Shown: piece after piece, positions 51,896-64,000 of the stretch | Layout of the letters: the number at the start of each line of letters is the position of its first letter | Position numbering within the stretch: the first letter of the stretch is position 1 | From: Antedon bifida | Taxonomy: Eukaryota; Echinodermata; Crinoidea; Comatulida; Antedonidae | Assembly (NCBI GenBank): GCA_963402885.1 | Contig: OY727095.1 | Coordinates: forward strand, 28,029,001 to 28,093,000 | Length of the DNA: 64,000 nt | Reading direction: 5' to 3' | Made by a program: the position numbers and the translations under genes | The notes under the pieces: generated by a model | What the model was told of the DNA's origin: nothing | Databases searched by the model: none | Seen by the model: the letters and a program-made list of their open reading frames with translations, nothing else

Positions 51896-53837
51896 ATAAA
51901 TAAGCCACCCTAAGTTAGTGAAAATTGTATGAAATTTAAATATAATTTGAATATTATAATTTTTTTACCTATACTAAATATATAGGCCTAACAGGAGACT
52001 ATAATATTTTAGAGAAAAAAATTATATTACATTAATTAGTTGAATATGTAATTTCAGTTGGAATTTCCAATAGACTGGAGGGAGGCATCCAATTCCTACC
52101 CCTACACCAAATGAAAATTAATGATACTTTGACAAGCATTTTTTTTTGTAGAAAAATAATGGCTTATTCAATCTTAGTGTGTAGGCATATGATATAAACA
52201 AATGTATTTAAATTTTTTCAACAATAATTAAGGTAGGTCAATAGACTTAATCCCAAGAATTTATAAAGTTGTTCATACTTCTTAACTAAACACTTTTAAT
52301 TTTATTGTAATTGTATTGATTAGGGCTAGGTTACGAATTAAAACTTGTTTGTCTCAATGTTCATCCGTACGATTTGATCATTAGATGTGGTGGACAACCC
52401 ATGAATGGTGCAATTACTTCAATAAGCAGCGCCGACGTGCTTACTTTTAAATTAGTCGAGTCGATATATAGGCTTCGCAAACAGGAAATCTTGTAGTCTA
52501 ATTTTGTTCTTTGCCCATCATTAATTTTCCAAGAATTATCTTTTTCTTTTAGCAAGAACCAAAATGTCAATATATTCATAACATCTGTACTATAGTGGCT
52601 TATCTGACTGAGGCCTATGATCAACAGTTAATTGTTGTTATTAAATATTTTTAAGTATTAATAAATCATCACTTTCAAAATACATTTACCGAATTTCAGG
52701 CCTATTATGTAAATACATGATTTAGAAATATTAGGCATATATAAAGATGTAGCCGTTTTTGTCGGATTAGCCTATGTAGCAGCATAATAAACATCCTCAG
52801 TATATCGTGTGACTGGTGACGGCAACCGGCCCATGCCATGTATGTAGCTCATGTGTATCGGGTGAAAAGTTCAATTTAAAAAGGTCCTACAAAAGTTACT
52901 AGGCCTCAAGTTTGTCGACATAAATTATGTTCATTATGAATAGTAATAATAATATAAAACACCTCTAAACTACTAATAAGGTAAGTTAACATCAAAACCA
53001 CTATAATAATGTAATTATTGTTAACACCCGTATTCAACATTTTTTAACCTGCCCATGAAATAAAAACACGATAGGATATGCTATAACTAAACTGCGATAT
53101 GAGAGCAATTCTATGGAACGCATTCGTTGTAGATTACAATTTTATAAGTAGGTTCTTGTCCTAAATTAAGACAAACAAAACATTCTCAAACATACGGAAA
53201 ACCCCATTAATTAAAATGTTTTTGATGGCTTTTGATAGATACGTCTACTGTCGTGTAAAATGATTTCAAATTGCTAAACCTACACCCCTGGGTGTACGTC
53301 CAATTCATCATGGCATTGTCTTGATCAAGATTAACAATTAGGCTACCTTAAACTTGACTTTTATTTTAATTTATTCCTTTACAATCAGTCTGTAATAATA
53401 CGGGAATGCCTACTCCACACAAACCAAGTACACGCGTTCCCATTAATTCCCGATGACGAGGACGGGAAGATAATCCGACTCGATTTAAAGGCATTATAAA
53501 ACTATACATGAGTCACAAGTCGATAGTGATCTTTTTCATTTTGACAGTGAAGTTCACTCGAATACACGAAGCCCTCCTATGATGGATGATACTCATTCCC
53601 CGTCCTCTAATTTTGTCACTTAATGATTAAGCATTGAAAATGAAAACTGGGACGCAAATACGCTAAGTGAAGTTAACTATTATTCATTTTTGATGAGACT
53701 GACATGGGTCTACAACGTATTCATTTGTGCAATTGATTCAAAGAACAATATCAAAGACTTAATTCATAATAGTTTGTTATCATTCCACGTGTGGACGCAC
53801 GCAAACACGCGTTTGGACGTTCACTGATACATGTATC

Positions 53838-53943
53838 TAAAGCTCTGTCTACACTATCAAAAACTAGTTTGACAAAAATCTTGTCTATATTGGCACATCA
53901 CATTTTTGTCCCATAAAGTTTGATAGTGTAGACAAAGCTTTAA
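53838..53943 (+). mobile_element. MITE, TAAAGCTCTGTC family, short copy
   Basis: Both ends are present (TAAAGCTCTGTCTACAC and GTGTAGACAAAGCTTTA). The middle is reduced to about 50 bases around GGCACATCACATTTTTG, so this is an internally deleted derivative. Confidence 0.8.
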
Positions 53944-56703
53944 AAATAAAAAAACAATATACCGCAAGACTTTGTATCTTTAGTAAGTTTATTGTTATAT
54001 TTTCCTGTTTCAAAGAACAATATCAAAGGAAAAAAATCTTTAGTCATCATCCTCTTCCCGTGGACGCAGGCGTCACACGTCATCCTTCCTTTGCAGGGGA
54101 CCCCATTATTGAAGGATATTTTCTCTTATTGAAAAAGGAGAATATATTTGTTAACACTACTGCCCATAGGGGACACTTTTTTTGGTATATGATGCTTTTA
54201 TGATATTAATATAATATTGCGTTAATCTTTTGCAATGTTGTAGTACCTTTTTTATCACAAACAAAAGATTACAAATCTGGATAACACTCATAGGCATACC
54301 CAATCCATGTTGGATAAGAATGAAACCATGAGTTTAATATTATACATTGCGGGATTCCTTTGAAATCCACATAGACAAGCGGTAACGACGGAATAGAAAA
54401 CAAAAATATAATCATGTTATTTCGTATGACCATTTTAACACAGAACGCGGAGCCGCTCCTCAATATTTATACATGATTCTTGTGCACGGAACAATCTTAC
54501 GCGGTTTTCCCTACTGTCATGTTATCAGCTCGTCTGTGCACGGGTTGATTTTATGCAAGTATGACCAGAGCTATAAATTTATTTATAGCTCCATATTTTT
54601 TCCCTTGCTACAACTTTATATTATCAATCGGAATTTCACTTGTGAGTTTTTGTAAAGCCTAATGAAAATTAACTACCGTACTTTAACCCAAATATAAAAT
54701 TGTTATGGACAAACATTCATATTACGACGGTACATAGAAGTAAAAGGTGTAACTCTTTTCGTTGTATGTAGCATATCAGATAATCGGGTAATTCCAAATT
54801 CCATTACTTCTTACACATTATATCGATGGTTAATTCTTTAAACGGCAAAAATAAACTCCATACACGATTCACAATTTTTATTTCATTAAAAGAAAATTGT
54901 TCTTCTTGGCCAACAGTGATTAAAGCTGGCAAGGATATCATGTTTGGGAATAAGAGATTTTAATAGAATATTTATGTGTTTTTTGCATTAAAAAGACGTG
55001 AAAATGGAAATAATAATAATACATTCAACGAAGACACAATTTTTACGCGCGCGCCTAATTGCTGTTAACTATATACACAACACTGCTTTTGACTCGTGCG
55101 CGTCTAATTGTCGATAACTATTTAACGGTATGATCATATTGCGGGTGTCTCAACTGTATGACTCTTTATAACATGTTATTTTGTGTAGAACATGTAATAA
55201 TTAGCCAGTATCATCTTTCCCTTCTGTCAAGTTTTTGTTTTAAAATTTTCAAAATATGAACAAATATTAATATTTAGATATAAATCGCTTGCGCACCATC
55301 TCAAAATCGGCAATTTTAACGGATATGACGAGAGTTCACGTTTTATGAAATAACACAATAAAATATCAAAACAAGTTATATTCTACCTGTAAAAATAAAT
55401 CTTAATTGAATAGACAATTCAGAAAAACCATACGTGGCTACTGAATATTTTAGTAACATTGTTTGAAAGACGTTTCTGTAAATTCAACGAAACAACGATG
55501 TTTTGTTTAGATATGGATTGGTGATCAATATTCTTATAAACAATTCAAATTATTGTTTTGTAATTTATTTAATCATTAAAGATTAATACTGTATAAGTAT
55601 ATTTAATAATGAGATAATAAATGCAAGTAAAATATTTTATTCAGAAATAACAGCGCTATATATCGGCAAAATGCAGTTTCTTCCTTTTTTTCTTATGCAG
55701 AAATAAATTGTATATGCTTAAAATCGTGATATAGTGTCCGGAGGCAATAAATATAAACTACGAAAAGAGATCCGAGTGCCTGATATTTAATTATGGTCAG
55801 ATAATTGTTTTAAGTCGTTTTATTCCGCATAACATAATTCATAAATCATTGATAGGTTTGCAGCATTTAAAGGTAATAGAAGTTTAGGTATAACCAAGGG
55901 CGGGAATTGTGCTTAGAATTAAATCGAAGGTGGAAACGGCGCGCATTAAGCAGACGACTCATTTTATATTGTCGGCTTCTTGGATATATTTCTCCTAATC
56001 ACTTTTCATTAATATAACTTTAAAATGGATTTGTTAAATTCATAGATCCCGGTTCATTCTGACGATAATATCAATTCGGAGTAGAAACATGATTTAGTTG
56101 ATAATTTTTCATCGTGTTCACAGTGTTTAATCAAGAAAAAAGCATCATATTATTTTGCTATTTTTTTAATGGTTAACGGCAGATAGGCTAAACGATACCA
56201 TAGTTTACTCCCACTTTCCGTTAATACAATATCAATTAACAACGTAATGACCTCTAATTGTTACTTACTAAATTAAACGATAAGTATATACAATGCTGAT
56301 AACAAAATATAAAAATAGATATTATGAATTATACTACTATCTATTTTGTATTAAGACCTATAATTTCTCCTTGGAACTTAATAATAAATATAGGCCTACT
56401 TTTCGCATTCACAAGACCATTGGTGTATTAATGATATTGTAATAATTATAATTTATCAATAATGAAAAGTAACGGAAGAGATGTCACATCGAAGTAGATA
56501 TTTATAATTGTTATATTTAATTTGAATAAGTCTATAGATATGAATATTGTGTTTCTTGATGTACAATATAAGGTGATGTAATAACGAACGAATAAAATGG
56601 TTTTCCCATCTCACAGAACGTATTTCATCATACTGCAGACTAAGAAGAATATCAACGCAACCCTCTCTTCTAAAGTCGAATGGTTCTTCTGCAGACCTTT
56701 GAT

Positions 56704-57958
56704 ACAAAATATCTCCATAACCGTACAAAATCTCTCCAATAAACAATTTCTCCATACAAAATCTTTCCAAATTCAAAATCTCTCCATGTACAAATCTCTC
56801 TAAACAAAATCTGTCCACATACAAAATCTCACATGTATACCTCTCCATGTACGATGATCTCTCCATGTATAACCTTTTTTCAGGCCATAGGCCTATACAA
56901 AATATTCCAAATAAAAAATCTCTCCAATAAACACTTTCTCCATACAAAATCTTTCCAAATACAAAATCTCTTCATGTACAAATCTATCTAAACAAAATCT
57001 GTCCACAAACAAAATCTCACATGTATATCTCTCCATGTACGATGATCTCTCCATGTATAACCTTTTTCCAGGCCATAGGCCTATACAAAATATCTCCAAA
57101 AAAAAAATCTCTCCATATACAAAATCTCGAAATACCAAATCTTTCCAAATGCAAAATCTATCCAAATACCAAATCTTTCCAAATACAAAATCCTCCCAAA
57201 TACAAAATATCTCCAAATACAAAATCTTTCCAAATACAAAATCTTTCCAAATACAAAATCTTTCCAAATACAAATTCTCTCCAAATACAAAATCTTTCCA
57301 AATACAAAACCTTTCCAAATTCAAAATCTTTCCAAATACAAAATATCTTCAAATACAAAATCTTTCCAAATACAAAATCTTTCCAAATACAAAATCTTTC
57401 CAAATACAAAACCTTTCCAAATTCAAAATCTCTCCAAATACAAAATCTTTCCAAATACAAAATCTTTCCAAATGCAAAATCTTTCCAAATACCAAATCTC
57501 TCCAAATACAAAATCTCTCCAAATACCAAATCTCTCCAAATACAAAATCTCTCCAAATACCAAATCTCTCCAAATACAAAATCTCTCCAAATACAAAATC
57601 TTCCCAAATACAAAATCTCTCCAAATACAAAATCTCTCCAAATACAAAATCTCTCCAAATACAAAATCTCTCCAAATACAAAATCTCTCCAAATACAAAA
57701 TCTTCCCAAATACCAAATCTCTCCAAATACAAAATCTCTCCAAATACAAAATCTTCCCAAATACCAAATCTCTCCAAATACAAAATCTCTCCAAATACAA
57801 AATCTCCCCAAATACCAAATCTTTCCAAATATAAAATCTCTGCAAATATAAAATTTCTGCAAATATAAAATCTGTTTACAAATACAAAATCTCTCCAAAC
57901 ACCAAATATCTCCAAATACAAAATCTCTCCAAATACCAAATCTCTCCAACAAATACAT
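56704..57958. repeat. 17-bp minisatellite with 187-bp higher-order repeat
   Basis: The unit is CTTTCCAAATACAAAAT or CTCTCCAAATACAAAAT. About 50 units run from about 57,080 to 57,958, preceded by diverged units. Two adjacent blocks (about 56704-56890 and 56891-57079) repeat each other at 187-188 bp spacing, equal to 11 units. The plus strand is almost free of G. The unit length is not a multiple of three and the unit lacks stop codons in several frames. This creates ORFs of up to about 277 codons on both strands that are not genes. Confidence 0.95.
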
Positions 57959-60900
57959 ACAATACAGTTATTCAAATATACAAAACATCTCAATACAAAA
58001 ACCCTCCAAATGCTTGACACAAATGCACTGGGATTGTATTAATTTATGTAACATCTTCGTCATCAAATTTATCTTATAGACTTAAAGGATATACGTTGAT
58101 TTAATATTTTCTCTAGACTTTTCTGAATTTTGTACCGGTTTCAAAGAATTCTTATTATACACTGCATTTACTCACGAATATACCTACTGTATATGGCATG
58201 CGCTAAAAGGCCTAGCTAGCTAGGCTGCATTAGATGATGGCTTGTTTGAAATATTTGTTAATTTTTTGTTATTGTGTAATATCTATGTAAGTGACTCAAT
58301 TCTAAAATCACATCAGGAATTTATAAATGTTATATCCGTAATGTTGAGGTATTTATTTATAAATAAATAAATACATATTTATATAAATATAATTATTTAT
58401 ATACAAATATTTGGCAATGTTTACAAACAAAATAGGCTATTGAACGTTTTTACCAAAACTGTTTTAACATATAACTCATATAATCGATAACATATCATAA
58501 CAATAACATTATGAGGTTATCTAAAGTTATTTAAAAAAAAAAAATACACAATAACAAAATATTTTAATTACGTCATGGGCATCGGTCCGTTTGTTACTGA
58601 ACCAGGATTTATTTCTTTATGTTAACTTTTATTTCAAAAAGAAAACGATACACTGTGTGAGGTCTGCATGAACATTTTAAACAATTGACAAAATACACTT
58701 TTTTATACCAATTATAATTCAAAATCAATTGTGAAATCTTTATAAATCTTAATATCCTTTTTGTGTATTATGGTCTGCTACGTTTTTGCTAGATGCAGTA
58801 AGCATAGATATATTTTAGCTAATTTATATTCATATTTATTTGATATTTATTATACATGCGAATTTTGTATCTAAGAATATTATTTTTAGGTACTATCACA
58901 ATATTATACTTTAGGTCCGATCAATACAGACAATTTGAAATAATAATTTATTATTAAATTATGAGTACAGCAATAAGAGACAACAATTAATTTATCTAAT
59001 ATTATCAAATTATTGTCTCTAATCAGAATTTTAGTTATCAAACTAGTGATAAATAAAGTGATCAGCATTTTCTTTCGTAGAACACATGTAACACATGTAC
59101 GCTTATTTATGCTGTATAAGCGTTGCAAATCATTGTCTTTATATATTTCCTTGTGTTTAATACATATAAATTTGATGCAAAATCTACATTGTTTCATATT
59201 TGTCATATAGTCATCAATTCATCCATCATCAATAAGTAAATATAACTCAGTAAAGTATAATAATGTACAGTAATCATACTAGTATCACAGTATTATGCCA
59301 AATTTAACAGTACTTGATATTGTAATATGTATACTGCCCTCTATAGGTATTACACAGTAATTATGACACCCATTTTAATAAATCTTACGAAATAAACTCA
59401 TAATGTACAGTAGGCCCTAGCCTTTTCAAGAAGTATATACGTTTATTTTCTTTGAAAAATAAATACAATTAATAGAATTGTTTTATAAAGATTAAAACAA
59501 AAGACCGTAACTTCAAATAGGCATGGCCTATAGGTGGTACTCTACATCTATTCTATGACAATTGAATAAGACTAACAAAATAGGCCTATAGAATAAAATA
59601 TTGGTTCATTGTATTACTCTTAGCCAATATAATGCACATATAGGTTAAATAATAAGTAATGCGGGCCGTGCAGATGTAGGGCTACATTAACCCCTGAAAT
59701 ATTTGTTATTTGTGGCCTAAACCAATCAATAATATCGGTATCATTTTCATTGTAGGCCTATGTCACGAAATTACCTAATAATATCGTATTCATAGTATTA
59801 TTTACAAGGATGAACAATTATTAGTTCCGTTTTTTTGTCAATACGAAAGTTGGTGGCCAATATGCCTAGTAATGTTACATTATTCTAGGCCTATTCATTA
59901 TTATGATCATTGAAACATCCATGATTGAACTGACACAGACTCAAAATGTATAGGCCTCAATTCAATTTATGTATAGTTTTTCATTCAAAATAATAAGACA
60001 CAGTACTTAGTATTTCTAACATACGAAAATATATAGGGCTCAGGCTCACAAATATCTCTGTCTTTTTTGCATTACTATATTAAGATTTAGGCCTAGTTTA
60101 GATTAGTTAGTTTTCTTGTTGCTTATCATTTGATAATATCTGATATAAAACGCATAATATGCAGAGAAGCCTACGTGTTTATTTCTGTAAAGATGGCACG
60201 GTATTACGCGGTAAAAAAACACGTTAAGTTCTTCATAAAACGTTTCATAACCACCATCAACTTTAGGAATTTGTCTTTAAAAATATGAAAAAATGTTCGT
60301 ACGTGGTTGAATCATGAATAGCGTTTAAAGTGAAGCAGTTTTGCCAGGCTTCTTCCTTCTTGGATACGTTATTTGAAAACTCGGATCGAGGAGGCCTGTG
60401 CGATTCTTCACGGCTGATTGTTGCCAAAATATTATGTAAAACATTTACTTGCTGGCGGATAATATAACATTATGTTGAGAAAGAAACCGGATGAAATAAC
60501 TAGACCTACAAAAAAAATCCCATTCCTTCGTATTTTAGCATTACGAAATATATATTTTTTAAAAAGCGGGAGGGTTGTACTAATCAGAGTTTTTGCTTAT
60601 AACTAAGGAGTCAGTCATGAACGTTGTATTGGTAGCTGATACATATTTTATACTGGGTTTAGAGCCACTTATATGAAATGCTGATCTCTTTTTGTAGGCT
60701 ACTCTACAGTAGCAATAAAGAAGAGTAGTACACGGTATTGTCATTCGTTAGGCCTAAATAGCAAGAGGAGCGAACACAAAATAACAATGCGTCTAAGTTG
60801 ATGATGACCTTTTATGGCTTGTCACGCGCGCGTACACTTTAAATTTCCTGGTTTCACTGATGAATTGTTGAAAAGGTTTTGATACCATGAAACAATTAGG

Positions 60901-61360
60901 CCTACCGGTACTTCATTAATGGGCGGGCTGTCCTATTTATTCCTATACGTAGGTACGTCTCAATGACAATGTAGTTAGTTAGTACACGAACATAAAAGAA
61001 CGTGGATTTATACTATTAATGTTACTTAATTAGGCATAATTCATTTATTCGCATTAGGCCCTATTTGTCGTTACCTATAGAAGGAATTACGAATCTATTA
61101 TTAAATGGTTATTAATTAATATAAAATCATGAGGCATAGGTCTAAAAGTACTCAAACTGTAACACATGTACTAACTGACTTCGTGATTGGGCTCAACTTC
61201 AAATTGTATCCAGTGAAATGTCATTGTAACGAATTCATGATAGGCCAATATTTAGACGATTATTTCCATATATAAATTGCTGTAGATAACACGAGAACAG
61301 CCTGTGCTTATTACAGTACTTCAGTACAAGCTTTATAGTACTGCGCTGCAGCTGAGCAGC

Positions 61361-61684
61361 GAATTGAATTTAATTCCAATAAGCTAGGTAGTTGCTAATG
61401 GTGACTGTCAGTCAACCATCATAGGCGGGGCTTGTACGCTTGGGCCTAGACACGTCTTGACTTTGAGTGGCGTTTTTGAGCCGTCAGGCCGTGGTTTTCC
61501 CACCTACAAATAACACTAGAATAAAAACAGTTCGTTTCATCAGCTTTTTACTACGGCAATTGACAGCCTGTTGAAGTCGTCCACGTGCTTATTTTCCTTC
61601 ATCGTGTGATTTGTTGGCTGAACCTGACAGGATTTTCGCAAGCGGTGGATTTCAGCGGCGAAACATTTTTTGCCGTAAACGGTT
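61361..61684 (+). promoter_or_regulatory. PBX upstream region / 5' UTR
   Basis: The 320 bases before the PBX start are clearly richer in C, G and CpG than the surroundings, as expected for a promoter-proximal region. Visible words include an E-box CCACGTGC (61581-61588) and TGACAG (61561-61566), the core recognised by MEIS/PREP TALE proteins, which are PBX partners. No convincing TATA box is placed, so the transcription start is not assigned. Confidence 0.4.

Positions 61685-64000
<2,316 letters not shown>

Larger units (their letters stand above)
51896..61360. other. Intergenic space between SIN1 and PBX
   Basis: The region between the two divergent genes is rich in AGGCCTA words. It holds one TAAAGCTCTGTC MITE (53838-53943), GGGGACAC fragments near 54.1 kb and the 17-bp minisatellite (56704-57958). 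Two possible regulatory stretches are 53390-53830, which is GC-richer, and the paired homeodomain-like words at 55.05-55.12 kb. A 54-codon ORF with an upstream TATA box (54433-54269, minus) is discussed in the findings. No gene is supported. Confidence 0.65.

Noticed and set aside
56456..57324. ORFs of 143 and 163 codons on the minus strand rich in ERF/YLE words
   Set aside because: They extend the same minisatellite into its diverged left edge.
56704..57958. CRISPR-like array
   Set aside because: Direct head-to-tail repeats without unique spacers, in a eukaryotic genome.
57021..58020. Overlapping ORFs of 140-277 codons on both strands
   Set aside because: All are translations of the 17-bp minisatellite in different frames, with no promoter, splice or domain evidence.

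Overview
This is an intron-rich, strongly AT-rich animal nuclear window, not a bacterial one. It has spliced genes with GT-AG introns, tRNA-derived SINEs, short palindromic DNA transposons and a minisatellite. Abundant TAGGCCTA-type words and the repeat style suggest an invertebrate deuterostome, most likely an echinoderm (a crinoid is possible). That placement is inference and no species is claimed.

Two genes can be supported. The first fills 6.2-48.4 kb on the minus strand and was rebuilt here from ten coding exons. It is the orthologue of MAPKAP1/SIN1, the mTORC2 subunit. All nine splice phases agree and the exons sum to 1569 nt (522 residues plus stop). The N-terminal region, CRIM domain with its acidic loop, Ras-binding domain and PH domain are all present. 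A 5' UTR exon and promoter probably lie near 51.75-51.9 kb, where ETS and YY1 words sit upstream of a strong donor. The second gene starts at 61,685 on the plus strand and leaves the window. It is a PBX/extradenticle TALE homeobox gene, of which the first two coding exons (the start of the PBC-A domain) are visible.

The two genes are head to head with roughly 10 kb between them. Human MAPKAP1 and PBX3 have the same order and orientation at 9q33.3, so this looks like retained ancient microsynteny. It is the most interesting biological point in the window.

The remaining DNA is intronic or intergenic. It holds (i) a MITE family with TAAAGCTCTGTC termini, (ii) a TTAA-flanked MITE family with AGACCCCTTCCCT-type inverted ends, (iii) a family with GGGGACAC words, into one copy of which family (i) has inserted, (iv) a 173-bp hAT-like MITE with an 8-bp target duplication, (v) several tRNA-headed SINEs, (vi) a 17-bp, nearly G-free minisatellite at 56.7-58.0 kb with a 187-bp (11 x 17) higher-order repeat, and (vii) several hairpins. 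Long ORFs across the minisatellite are artefacts. I found no CRISPR array, rRNA, canonical tRNA gene, virus or unfamiliar multi-gene system.
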